A stretch of DNA of 64,000 nt from Brachypodium distachyon (taxonomy: Eukaryota > Streptophyta > Magnoliopsida > Poales > Poaceae): positions 43,857,355-43,921,354 of the forward strand of contig NC_016131.3 of assembly GCF_000005505.3 (NCBI RefSeq). The letters run 5' to 3'. The notes beneath the pieces are model-generated. The model saw only the letters and a program-made list of their open reading frames with translations. It ran no database searches and was not told the DNA's origin. The position numbers and the translations under genes are program-made. Positions 34,727 through 46,149 of the stretch are shown here, piece after piece (position 1 is the first letter of the stretch; each line of letters begins with the position of its first letter).

Positions 34727-37700
34727 TTCCTGCCTCTTTTTTCCCTCGATTTGTTCCTCTGCTTCAGCTGTTTGGGAGATTTTGGAGATGAACAGGGCAG
34801 AATGGGGAAGGAGACGAGAAAGGAAAGCTGCGGCGGCCAATAAATTAGACTGGCTGCCAGCCAGAGGTGCCCATATGGAGCTGGTTTATGGACCGCCAGC
34901 GCCTGGACGGGCCTTGACCTTATTTGGGTGCATGGACTAAGTTCACAGAGGTATCAGGCGAAGAGCCGCGAGATTCAAAAGTTCAAACGTGAACTGAGTG
35001 GAGGATGCAAGGGAGGAGGCGGAGCAGCGCAGCTCTGCCGTGCCATGTGAATTGTCGTTGAAGGGCCACAGAGCAGTGATAAACTGGGTAGATAGTTTCG
35101 TGTCCGGACTACGGAATACCGGATGATTTCTTCAGTTTTCCTATACGTGCCGATCTTTTGTGTACTCGTCTTTGTCAAAAAACATAGACACTCTTTTTTT
35201 TTCCGAAACCATATATTTTTTATCCAAAAAAAAAGAGAGCATTGAAGTCCTTGAAGCACCGAAGCATCACTGCTGCAGCGAGCCGATAACGTGCGTTGTC
35301 GTCGCTCCCCTGTCGGAGCCAGCCTGACCTTGTCGATGATAGCCGGAAGTCCTCTTCATGTGCCTCTAAGAACTATGTGTGTCTGAATCGATATAAAAAT
35401 CTGACACCAAATCTCGCCGAGCATGCACATCAAGAAACCCTAACTTCGCCGATCTGAGGGGACGATAGGAATCGATGTATGGTCTACGTCGCGAAGGCAA
35501 TCAGAGGTCGGAGGACCATCTCGATGATGAAGTGTCGCCATCCGCTATCACCCCTCCTTCATCGGTAGATCAAAGACCACACCATCTTCCGCCCATGTAA
35601 GGTTGATGATCACATAATAAAGAGTGAATTTTATTTGTTTAACCTCTATTTGATGATCACATAATAAAAAGTAACATTTTCTTCTTCTAATAACGCAACT
35701 ATTTTGCGTAGCTTAGTGGCGATCTAAATGAAGGTCAGCCTATCCGATGGTTCATTAGACCAACACCGCATCAGGCTAACATGCCTCGATCACTTGAGCC
35801 CGCAGTGTGTTACTCACGACCTCACCTTCATCATAGGAGAAAATGTTATACACATCACCCGGCTATAAAACAATATGTGAAAGCAAAGATCGAGAAAACC
35901 ATACTTGTAATGGCACCTTCGTGCAAATCGGCATAAGGCTCTTTGCCAATGAGAAGCTATCACATCAACTGGGGCGGAGGCAAGAAAAATTGTCTACGGT
36001 AATAGAGAGAATTATCAGAGAGGCAGAGCAGAAAAGACGATTATTAGGGGGCCAAAGTATAAAAATACACATCTAGTAGTATAAAAAATAGGGACCTAAA
36101 CAAAATTTCTGAATCTTAGGGGGTGGGGGGCAGGGCCCTGCTAACCCCCTTGCGACAGTCACTAGTTATGAAAAAGAACAAATTACCTTTTTAAGAACAA
36201 ATCACTTGCGACAGTCACCGGTGGCATTGTCCCCCGGTCTGTCAAATTTTACAATTAACTAGGCATATATAATTGATCTTCTCGCCGCTGCATCCAACAG
36301 CTCAGTTGACATCCACGTGAGTGTCCCACGCACTCTACCAGAAACTAACGTCCGGTATTTGACCTTCAATAGGCCCAAATCACACACCTGGAGCAAGTAA
36401 CATTTCTTAGTGTCTTAAATAATAGTCTAAATGTAGCAAGTATTTAGACAAGGACTTTGAATATGGGATATGTGGGATCTCTCAGATTGACAAACAATCT
36501 ACGGACATAAAAGATTGAGAATGCTATCGCATTTGGATCACACAGTAATGCAAGCTTGGACAGTTCGATCCAGAATTTGGTTTTCTATGATAAAACAAAA
36601 CACAATTTCAAAACAATGAAATATTGAGTTAACATGAAGGAATAAGTACATTTGATACCCTGAAATATGGTCCCAAGTCCAATCTGAACCCTAAATTCTG
36701 AAACCGCCATATTCAAGTCAGAACTTCAAAAATAGTTTAACTTAAACCATTAATGTTTTAAATTTTGGTGTTTTTGGAAATTTGAAAAACACATAGATAT
36801 TAAAAATATGACTACTTAGGTCACGTCTTTAAATAAAATGAGATAAATAGATTCTTCATGCCAATTTCTTATGCATGAGACAAATTGTCTTAATTAACTT
36901 TCGTTGAGTTTTTGCAGGTTTCCAATGCATAATATTCCATGTGTTCACGATCATTGCAAACATAGAACCATCCTAAGTGACCGATTAAGGTTTGAAGAAG
37001 GATTTCACATTCCAGGGTTCTCAAAAGATCTGAAACAATTCACTGGTTTTGAGAATGCTATGAAGTAAGAACTAGAAAAAAATGATCAACCAATATGATC
37101 ATATATTATAAGCAAAAATAGCAACAACACCGAAGACAAATAGTTTTCTTTTGTCATTTTAGTACATGACATAAATAGTTATATTTCTTGATAATTTTTT
37201 CATGTTATAAGCTCATAGCCTTCCCTACATAACACGTTTTGAAATAGAACAACTTTCAAAACCAGTATAATGTTCATTTCAAACAGTTTCAGAGAGTTTA
37301 GGGTCTAATATAAATATATATTTTTTGAGGAAAAATGCAATATAAATATTTTTTGGTTGATGTCAGATCAAACACAATAGTTCATGGTTGAAAATTGACT
37401 TGTTTGTAAATTGAAAGAAATTGCAAACTCTCATGCTCTGATGCATCCCCAATAAACAACTGGCCTGGTTGTGTATCCTCTAAATTGTGTCATATGTTTC
37501 TCTCATTTTCTTACCGTTACCCGTACCCGTACCTGCCAAAGGGACTGGTACATGCGGGTAAAAATCTCCATGTTAAAATTTAACAATATAGTCATAAACA
37601 ACAACATATTTCTCAAAAACCAACAATCTTGTCATAAACAACACGACATCAGCACGTTGTAAACAACACCACCACCTCGAATATTCTCACCCCACATAAA

Positions 37701-38460
37701 TTTGTAAGTGTCTGCTGGCCATCGCCAAGCCCGCTCAATTAAGGCCTCGTTGATGAGCGGCAACTTGCCGTCCTCAAGGCGATGGCTTCTGCCTGCACTA
37801 GTTGGCCTCGAGCCTGCCAAATCTGGCTTCCGTGCTCTGCTGGCACCATCCCGTGCTTTGTTGGCACCATGACGTTCATGTCCACCACCGTCATGGTCTG
37901 CTCCAGCGCCACGATGTCCACCACGAGATCCATACGATCCTTCCTTCTCTGAGCTCTCCCGGTGCATGTGCATGCTGAGAGCACCAAGGCAGCAATTCCA
38001 GCCAACAATGTTGTGGGTTGTTCATGAAAACCTGCACCTTTCTTGTTCAGGCGTTCAGCAGTATGCTAGTTTAGTGCCAATGAATCTGAAGACTGAAATC
38101 AACTTTGTCCAAGCAGATTTTTCTGAGTAGTGTCGAACTGTTGATCGGTTTTTTTTTCCCGCGAACTGTTGATCAGTGTATATCATATATCGATGCAACT
38201 CAAAATGGATACAGCAGTAGTGTTGATCAGTTTAATATCATCGACCGATGAAATTATATCGAAACCTTGATGTCCAGAATGAGTCAGATGTTCAGTGTAA
38301 CAAGTACACGTGTGTTTTTTTAACCCAAACAAGTACGCGTGTCGATAACATCTCAATTAGATGCCGAATGCTATCGAACTTGTATAGCTATCGGCTGCTA
38401 TATTAGCTGCACCTGTAAAACTTGAATGTCTGTAACTTCCAGACTGTGAGCGTTAAGCAA
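34727..38460. other. Long intergenic stretch, no gene recognised
   Basis: The first part is the B3 promoter side. The region 35280-35700 has the texture of an interspersed repeat, but I could not assign it. 36170-37480 is very AT-rich. A minus-strand patch at 37739-38008 (start MLAGIAALVLSACTCTGRAQ) is open and GC-rich but has no domain; it may be a gene relic. Confidence 0.45.
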
Positions 38461-38469
38461 CTTTTTTAA

Positions 38470-39405
38470 GAGTTAAATGCACCGATGGTCTATGAACTTG
38501 GGATGTACGTGCAGGTTAGTCATCGTACTTGAAAACTACTAAAATCAGGTGTTATAACTTGGCAGGCTTGAGCACCTGCGGTCAAAATACGGTTTTGTAA
38601 GTTCGCGTGCTGATGTGGCTTGCCGACGTGGACTAAATGGGCCAGGCCGGCCATACAATCTTGCGAAAAAACCCTTCACTTGTTTCAGGCAGGGACTAGA
38701 TCGTAAAACGAGATTTGGTTAATTTTTCGCCATGTTAATGATGATGCCATCGTTGCCAACGGCAGCGGCGAGCGCCCGTACTTGTCATTCCTAGTGAGGC
38801 CGGAGCACTCTTAGAAGAGCGAAGAAGCTAGCAGCTTCTGCACGTGGTGGCGTGGCTGGACCTGTTGCGGCCGCCGCAAATGAGCTCAGGTGAGAGCAGA
38901 TAAAGAGCGAGCCCGTTCTTCCTTGGCGCGACGACGCGCACGCCCAGGGCGCGGATGGCGTGGTAGAGAAACGGATTCGGGATGAGGGAGGCCGTGGCAA
39001 TGCGGGCTAGGCGTGCAGGAAGGCGAAGGGGCGACGCTTGACTGCTACTCGTGCTCCTGCTCAGGAGATTCTTCATGGCACTCGTGCTCGATCCAATGTG
39101 CTCCTGCCCGAGAGATTCTTGATGGCCGGAGCCTGGAGGAGACGGGAAGTGGACGGGAGGGGGGCTCCTCTGCTGAAAACGGGGTCTCGCTGAAAGTGAA
39201 AGGCTTTTTGCAAAATTGTATGGCCGGTCAGCGCCATTTAGTCCACGTCGCCAAGCCAGGTCAGCGTCCATTCTTACGAAATCGTATTTTTGACCACGGT
39301 TGCTCAAGCCTGCCAAGTTATAACATCCGTTTTTAGCAAGTTTCAATTACGATGACTAATCTGCACATGTGTGCCAAGTTCATAGACCACCAGTGCATTT
39401 ACCTC
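38470..39405. mobile_element. Mutator-type foldback element with 9-bp TSD and GC-rich core
   Basis: Terminal inverted repeats of over 200 bp: left 38470-38710, right 39170-39405, sharing GTTATAACTTGGCAGGCTTG and TATGGCCGG. The perfect 9-bp duplication CTTTTTTAA flanks it (38461-38469, 39406-39414). The core (38750-39170) is GC-rich and coding-like on the minus strand (for example LIPNPFLYHAIRALGVRVV), suggesting captured host sequence; the donor is unknown. There is no transposase. The outer ends resemble those of the element at 26974. Confidence 0.9.
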
Positions 39406-39426
39406 CTTTTTTAAGCAGGTTACATA

Positions 39427-40312
39427 CTCCCTCCGTACGGAAAAGATTGGCGCAGTCTTATTCACAACACAACTTTACAATTAAATCCTACAGTTTTCAT
39501 AATAGTACAATTACATTTGGCAATATCAAATTACACGCATCTGCAATTTCCTCGATGCCGTCGCACGCTGTTGTTGCCTCTTGCCTGACGAGCTCCGCCG
39601 CCTGACATCTCCATCGCCTGCCACCATGCATCTCGGCCTCTGCCTTTGTAGGCTCCTCCGCCTTCCCGCATCTCAGGCAGAGTTCTGCCTCTACGGGTCC
39701 TGGGGCCGCCACATCGAGGCGCCTGGTGACCTGCTCGGTGCTCTCCTTCCCCCCTCCCATACCAGTGGGTGCACATAAACAAGTAAATAGGCTCAAGAAC
39801 AGGGACAAATCAAGGAGTAGAAGGAAAGAAACAAGAAGAGAGAAGAGAAAACAGATGACTTAATTACCGGCGGCGACCTTGAGGTGGGTGGGCCAGTCGG
39901 TGGCTGCCCTTGGGGATGTACTCCAGCAGCTTCTCGCCGCCACCGGATCCGGCCTCTAGGCCACCGGATCCAGCCTCTCGGCCACTTGATCCGGCCTCTC
40001 GGCCACTTGATCTGGCCTTCTTGGAACAAAGAAGCCACCACCGAGTTGGATCTTTCCAAGGGAGGGGAAGCTGGAGCGCGCCGCACGAGGGGAAGCAGGA
40101 GCGTCGCAGCACAGTGGAGGGGAGAGGAGGTGGAGGAAGGAGGAAATCACGAAGTTGGAGAGCAGAGCACGGCACAGAGGGGAGGGGACGAAGTCGTCGC
40201 GGAGATGAGAGGGAGCGGAGGAGATGAGAAGGAGGTGGAGGAGACGAAATGAAAAAAGTCAGGACGTTTTTGCAAAATAACGGGCGGCCTAGTCTTTTCG
40301 GCACGGAGGGAG
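39427..40312. mobile_element. Unusually long Stowaway-type element (886 bp)
   Basis: Inverted ends CTCCCTCCGTACGGAAAAGA and, reverse complemented, CTCCCTCCGTGCCGAAAAGA lie between TA duplications (39425-39426, 40313-40314). The interior is GC-rich with minus-strand exon-like pieces, one containing GGEKLLEYIPKGSH and ending at a good donor site (39865 region). No mariner transposase is visible. Typical Stowaways are 70-400 bp and non-coding, so the cargo is exceptional. Confidence 0.8.
39940..40023. repeat. 21-bp tandem repeat, about four copies
   Basis: Units of 21 bp such as CCACTTGATCCGGCCTCTCG recur at 39940, 39961, 39982 and 40003 with one to three changes each. The period keeps reading frames (7 residues). 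It lies inside the long Stowaway-type element. Confidence 0.85.
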
Positions 40313-40314
40313 TA

Positions 40315-41089
40315 CTTATTAAATCGAATCATCTTTTGAGAATCAGACGCTGAATTATGCATGCTTTCATATACTCTTGTTGCATCAATTCCCAGGTCCA
40401 GTTGCAGTCATTTCTTTTACTTGTTGTACTGCATCTGAATTTTATGGACAGCGGTGTGTCGAGGGATGAAATACGGTAGTAGCATCGTACCAGCGCCAAC
40501 GCGTTGTCATTGCAGTGATTTCATAATCTTCCTGTTCTAAAATAGATAAAAAAAATATTTTGAATATGGCAATTACTATCTCCGTTCTCAATATAAAAAT
40601 CATATCTTTTTCCTAAGTCGAATTTTTTAAAATTTGACAAAAATTATAGAAAAAAATATCAACATTTAGAATATCAAATAGTTTTATCACGATGTATTTA
40701 ATAAAACTAATTTAGAGTTTGGCAGATTTTATTTTTCCGGGTAGGTAGTAGATGTTTGGCTGTGTATTTCTAATCATCATCAATTTTAAAGCAGAGATAG
40801 TAATCCACAGGTCAGAACGCAGTTCAGTACAATAGTACTCCCGTTCAAAACCGTACCAATATTTATGGAACAGAATGAGTAGTATTTCACGCTTCCGTCA
40901 TAAGTTCAGTTTAGTTCACCAACTCCAACAATAATCATAAGCAGAGGCCTAAAAACTCCTGTAGGTTTGTAGCCCTTTTGGCAAGCGATTAATCACAAAG
41001 AGATCTACAGAAAGCTAGAGGGAGCAAAAGGTTAGTGCCGTCCCAAACGACGAAGGCACATCTTCTATGCTTCTATGAGGAAAATCATG
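40315..41089. other. Intergenic with a decayed Stowaway end
   Basis: AT-rich. The segment 40576-40880 begins CTATCTCCGTTCTCAATA and ends near a GGAACAGAATGAGTA-like tail, so it may contain one or two decayed Stowaways. The last part is the 3' flank of the small gene. Confidence 0.35.
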
Positions 41090-41314
41090 CTACGTACGCT
41101 GGAGGCGGCTCCCCTGTCCCACGGAAGGAGGCGGTGCGGGCGACGAGACGACGTCCAGAGCCATGGACGCCACGGCCTTGGCCCACGCCATGAGCTCCCT
41201 CTTCATCCGCTCCTCGTCGCCCCAGATCACCGGATCCACCGCCCGCTGGTCCTCGTGATCCGTGGTGAGGAAAACCGGCCTGACGGTCTCCGCTCCCGTA
41301 GCCGTAGCAGCCAT
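41090..41314 (-). CDS. Small protein of unknown function, 74 aa
   Basis: A single-exon frame encoding 74 residues, starting MAATATGAETVRPVFLTTDH, with a charged centre (WGDEERMKRELMAWAKAVAS) that could form one amphipathic helix, and a Pro/Ser-rich tail. There is no signal peptide, membrane span or known domain. Support as a gene: GC-rich coding-like composition in AT-rich surroundings, a strong TATATAAA box 161-168 bp upstream of the ATG, and an AT-rich 3' flank. I faintly recall similar short grass proteins with the DEERMKREL motif but cannot name one, and the function is not known to me. Confidence 0.6.
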   Translation of the reverse strand: MAATATGAETVRPVFLTTDHEDQRAVDPVIWGDEERMKRELMAWAKAVASMALDVVSSPAPPPSVGQGSRLQRT

Positions 41315-41474
41315 CTGATCTGAAGATCGAGCGAACTACTGCCTTTCCGGTCGATGGACTCGTGCCGCTTCAGAAGATCGTCAAGAGCGAGCGGCTAAGA
41401 ACTTAAGAAGTAGGAACGCAGCTGCAGAGAGGATGAATGCTGTGTGATGCAAGGAACTGGCTGGCGGCCCCTGG

Positions 41475-41482
41475 TTTATATA
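41475..41482 (-). promoter_or_regulatory. TATA box upstream of the 74-aa gene
   Basis: Minus-strand TATATAAA, about 160 bp upstream of the ATG at 41314, implying a leader of about 130 nt. Confidence 0.6.
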
Positions 41483-42180
41483 CACGCAGAACGGCGGGCA
41501 TGCGTGCGTGTAATCTAGCGAGAGAGAAAAAAGTTTAATACTGGCTCCGCGCTCCCGGGGCGTGTGGCGCCCAGCGCACCGCGTCTGCTGGGAGTTGGTT
41601 CCGGCGTCGCCGTCGGGCGGCATGGGACGGAGGCGAATGTCCTTGTTGGACAGAACGCAGAGAGTGGGACGGGCTGCGCTCTGTACGAATGGTCTGCAGC
41701 GAAGAAGCGGCCAACATCGTTTGGACTTTGGGGTGCCGACTGACAGGTGGGTGCTGATGGGTTTATCGATCGATAGGTCGTGCTGTGCACATGCGTGCCA
41801 CGAATTACAAGCAAATTAGGATTAGTCGTACTACTACAAGTTAGTACTCCAGTTTTTATGATGACCATGGGTGTGGATTGATCCTTGCGAAGATTCCATT
41901 TGCATGTGCGCATCTTGATCGAATGGAGGGTAATTAATATTCTTTTTTTTATTTCCAGTGCCGTGTGCTCGAGTGTGACTAAATTTAATTTTCTATCTTT
42001 AGATTATTCACCAAGGGCCATTCTGTACTCAATGATGGATTTTAAAATTTGTTAGAAACTGTGTGAGATATGCATGCTGGTTGGACAATAGTAGAACTTG
42101 TAATTAAGTTAGGTGTTTGAGTCGAGCCCATATAATTTAGACCTTCGTCACTCGGACTAAACAAAATATATACGGAAGAA

Positions 42181-42383
42181 CAGAGTGTAGCTCAGGTGGT
42201 TATTTGGTAGAATCAGCCCCCCCAACGTTCAAGGTCTAGACTTAACATTGATGCTCGCATTTTTTGAATTTATTCTCGGGTTTAACCGGCGTTGATTTTT
42301 CAATGGGAGTGACGTACTCGTTAGCTACGAGGTGCCTCTGGTAACGCCTCGTACATAGGGCCGAGCAGGGGTGAGTGTGCGTG
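42181..42383 (+). mobile_element. Au-like SINE, interrupted by an LTR element
   Basis: tRNA-like head with box A (TGTAGCTCAGGTGGTTA) and a box B-like GTTCAAGGTCTAGAC, followed by TGATGCTCGCATTTTTTGAA and CAATGGGAGTGACG. This order is characteristic of the Au SINE of Triticeae. Sequence stops abruptly at 42383 where the LTR begins; the remaining SINE tail should lie beyond the outer retrotransposon, outside the window. Confidence 0.65.
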
Positions 42384-42859
42384 TGACGAGGGAATAACCC
42401 TTCGAGTTCTCAACCTTCATATATCCGATACAGCCCAACAGGGGTCCACTCGAAGGCCCATCAAGTATATGCAGGTCGAGTCTCTCAAAGTGCGGCTCAA
42501 GTCAAGGAGCATAATCTTTTTGTACCAGAATAAACTAATCCAATTGTAACCTTCCCGATAATCATGCCCGAGACCTAGCCGCCGGTATATAAGGCTAGGA
42601 GGGGGAGTCGGGAAGGGGGAACCTCTACACACACGCCAGATCCATTCACGCATCATAGCTTCATAGCTTCTCTGTAATCTCGATCAATACAATACACCAA
42701 AAGCAGGACGTAGGGGTTTTACCTTCCGAGGGCCCCGAACCTGGGTAAACCTTGCGACTCCCCTAGTATTTGTTAGTCGACAAGATCGCTGGTGCACCCC
42801 GTGCTCTCCTTCAGTCGAAAACCCTTGAGTTAGGATATTGCCGAGGTAGCCCCTCGTCA
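42384..42859 (+). mobile_element. 5' LTR of the outer gypsy element
   Basis: A 476-bp LTR with 9-bp inverted ends TGACGAGGG...CCCTCGTCA. It contains a TATATAAG promoter box (about 42586). It is directly followed by a primer-binding-site-like TTGGCGCAGACCGTG (42860-42874). The 5 bases before it (GCGTG, 42379-42383) are the expected target duplication; the matching 3' LTR is not in the window. Confidence 0.88.
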
Positions 42860-42874
42860 TTGGCGCAGACCGTG

Positions 42875-45340
42875 AGGAAGAAGTGCATCAGATCTACGAT
42901 CTTCTTGACCATGTTGTTCTCAATCCACAACGCATCAACCACGGAGGAGTCGTTCTGCTTCGGGTCCTTGAGCTTCTCAGCTCACCCGCCGGAATTGCGC
43001 TCCACTTTACGTGACCTCAACGGTCTTCTGGACCTGTCGTTCAGAGGCTTTAACCTCCGAGTCAGCCGCGAGGGAATTGTCAGCTTCACAGATCTATCAC
43101 CAACAAGGCAGATCTGCGATTCTTCGAAGGCGTCGCCGACTGATCCCTCACCCTCGATGCGTTCGCTGGGTGAAACAGGGCCAATTTTGGCCAAATTTTT
43201 TTGCACCGGGTGCGATTCACATCACTCGGTGTTCGCTGAAGATCTCACTCCTTACAAAGTCAATACCTGTTTGAGTGCAGCAATCAACCCCAATGATGCA
43301 ATCGCGATCCCTCGCATGACCTTAGCACAAGTCTTCGCAACGGAAGTAGGCAAGAGCAGTGGAGACGGACACCGCGTTGACAGAACCATCTTCGCCGAGG
43401 CGCGCGCAGGAGACGTGACCAATGATCACCCAACAATCATTCTCATGCCGGAAGAGGAAGTTCGGGTCGAGGCCGCTCTTAACGGCACTACCCCTCTACC
43501 AGCAGACGCCACGCGCAACAAGATGATGGCATATCATCATGCGCTAAATACTACGCATGCTCGACTGCGAGATGAGCAGGCAGAGCTACAGCAACGGCGA
43601 GAGATCGCCGACGCCTCGAGTGCTAGCAGACAGCTCTCAGCGTAGAGTCGCAGTGCTTGCTCCCGAAGCACCTTTAGATATAGAGCGCCGCACTATCAAT
43701 CTCGGTTGAACCATATTCCCGAGCGAGATCGCATCGGCATGACACGCGGTCTAGATGATGAATTGATGACAGTCAATACCCAGGGGGAGGTGCTCCCCCG
43801 GACGCCACAAGGAGCCGTGGTTGCTGCAAATAGGTACCTCCTATCCACTATGCCACCGGATGACGACCCGAAGGCGGCAATTCACAAGTAGGTCCTGGCC
43901 GGCTTAGGCCTCATCGGGAATGCCCTCATGGGCCCCAACTCGAACCAGATGGAGTCCCGGCGGCATAGGGATGACGGTTCCCAACGGCAAAACAATCGCA
44001 CGACTCCTCCATGATGGGGACTGGAAGAACACTCTAATCGCCACCGCAACACCCTCGTGCTAGGAGATGCTCGTGATATTATTACTCAGCAGAGAATCGA
44101 TCGCGAGCGGTCAGCCCGTGCTGACCGCATCAGAGAAGAAGAGGATGAACCTTGCAGCGCGGCCTGCTTTAGCCGTCGCGTTCGCAATTCGAAGGTGCCC
44201 CACAATTTTTCAGTTTCGTCGAGCACAATCAAGTTTGACGGATCTCAGGAGCCGCGAGCTTGGTTAGAAGATTACCTCACAATGGTGCGACTGCAGGGAG
44301 GAACGAAGAACACGGCCATGCAATGCTTGCAGTTGCAGCTCGAGGGGCACGCTCGCACATGGGGCTGGCTAGTCTGCTGGAGGGCGAAATCGGCTCGTGG
44401 GACGAGCTCTATCAAGTCTTCACCCGCACATTTCGGGCAACATATAAAAGGCCAGTTTCGTTGGAGGAACTCCGAGCGTGCACCCATAGGTCGAGTGAGT
44501 CCATTCGCTCATACATACAATGATGGACATCCCTAAAAAATGCAGCAGGAGAAATATCAGACGAAAGTGCAGTCGACGCCTTCAAACGTGGGTTGAAACG
44601 CGTCACTTTAAAGGAAAAACTGGGACGGAGCAGGCCAAAAACAATGGCAGATCTGATGGAGATAGCAAATAAATGGGCGGATGGAGAAGATTCAATTCGA
44701 AATGAGCACAATGCACTACCCGATGATGAAGAAGCCGAGAGAGGACACGGCCGTAACACCGAACGACGAAAGAAGCGAAAGGAGCGGGAACCTAATGCTC
44801 CCGAGTTCATAGCGGCAGAGTTCGACCGTAACGGCAATGGACGAGGTGAAGGAAATCATGAAGGGCAGCGGGATAGAAACTATCATGGCAACTACCGGGA
44901 TAGCAACAAGAATCAGCAGTGGCAGCCTCGGAGGTTGCGGCGAGATGGGCAACCTGCTTTATCATTGGCGCAGCAGTTGTCATCTCCCTGCCCCTTCCAT
45001 GGTACCAGGGATGTCGATGGAAATATAAGGTGCGGTCACACACTATTCGAGTGTCGCCGTTTTCACGAGTTGCAGGACACATGCCGCCAGTTTCAAAATT
45101 CAACGGCAAGCAGGGATTACGCTCGGGGGCCAGGTCAGCAATCAACGAGGAATAATCCCAATCCTTTGGCTCTGCCACATGCCACTCGAGCTGGGATGGT
45201 CGTGCACCATGCACCACCTCCCCCTCCATTGCCACCAAATTTCGCTGGATCCGTGCAACACACGCAGCCTGCGCCACAGCCATCAGAAACACCAGCTACC
45301 GCTAACGTGTATCCGCGCCTCTGGAAAATATATGCATGAT
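42875..45340 (+). pseudogene. Degraded gag of the outer gypsy element
   Basis: The nucleocapsid/capsid polyprotein region, broken by several stops and at least one frameshift (about 44370). Recognisable parts are the Retrotrans_gag core (ITFDG-like STIKFDGSQEPRAWLEDYL, GSWDELYQVFTRTFRATYKR, SIRSYIQ) and a C-terminal Cys/His cluster (CPFHGTRDVDGNIRCGH...ECRRF). A long N-terminal extension precedes the core, common in Tat-lineage elements. Not functional as it stands. Confidence 0.85.
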
Positions 45341-45379
45341 ATAGAAAGGAAGGCCGTCCAACCGACATAAAAAAAGTTA

Positions 45380-46128
45380 TCACTCGACAAGTTCATCTAG
45401 CTGTAGCCGCACCACCCACCACCCCAGAATACCTCGACTGGTCCGAGGTCGCCATTTCATTCTCGCGGGCAGATCACCCACCTCAGATCCCGAGGCCAGG
45501 ACAGTCAGCACTAGTCCTAGAAGCTCAGGTGGGAGGCTATGAGATGAGCAAAGTCTTCATAGATGGAGGCAGTGGCATTAACATCATATTTGCGGATACA
45601 CTAAGGGCGATGAAAAAATCTTTAACAAATCTTCAAGCTACAGACACATCTTTCCACGTAATTGTTTCGGGAAAACCGGCAGTACCATTGGGCCGGGTCA
45701 GCCTCGACGTCGTCTTTGGCAACCCCGCTAATTTTCACAAGGAACAGATCGATTTTGAAGTAGTCGACTGGAAATCACAATACCATGTGCTTCTGGGCTG
45801 GCCGGCACTCGCCAGGGTTATAGCCATCCCCCACTATGCATATCTCATAATGAAAATGTGTGGACCCTACGGCATCATCACCGTCCGAGGAAGCTTTACA
45901 AGATCGGACAATTGTGACAGAGAATTCCATAAACTTGCTGAGGCATTCGGCATGCAGACAGAACTCGTCTCTTTGAAGGAAATGACGGATAACGACGTAC
46001 TTCCCATGACGAAGAAAGCGCCACAGCAGATGGAGTTCAGCACGAAGAGCGACACGAAGGAGCATCAGGTACACCCGACGGATCCTAGTAAAACAGTGCT
46101 GGTGTCCTCGAGTCTTCCTCCTGCATAG
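45380..46128 (+). pseudogene. Aspartic protease region of the outer gypsy element
   Basis: The retropepsin-like segment has the catalytic motif FIDGGSGINIIFADTL, followed by the flap/inner region typical of gypsy proteins (FEVVDWKSQYHVLLGWPALA and HYAYLIMKM). It ends at a stop at 46126-46128, just before the RT frame. Confidence 0.85.
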
Positions 46129-46149
46129 GAAAGTGCGCTCGTTAATTTC

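Noticed and set aside
34415..34940. Plus-strand frames opposite the B3 first exons
   Set aside because: Shadows; the minus-strand exons splice into one intact B3 protein.
36640..37330. Possible foldback element (CCTAAATTCTGAAAC against a later inverse block)
   Set aside because: Only short blocks match, and no target duplication could be found.
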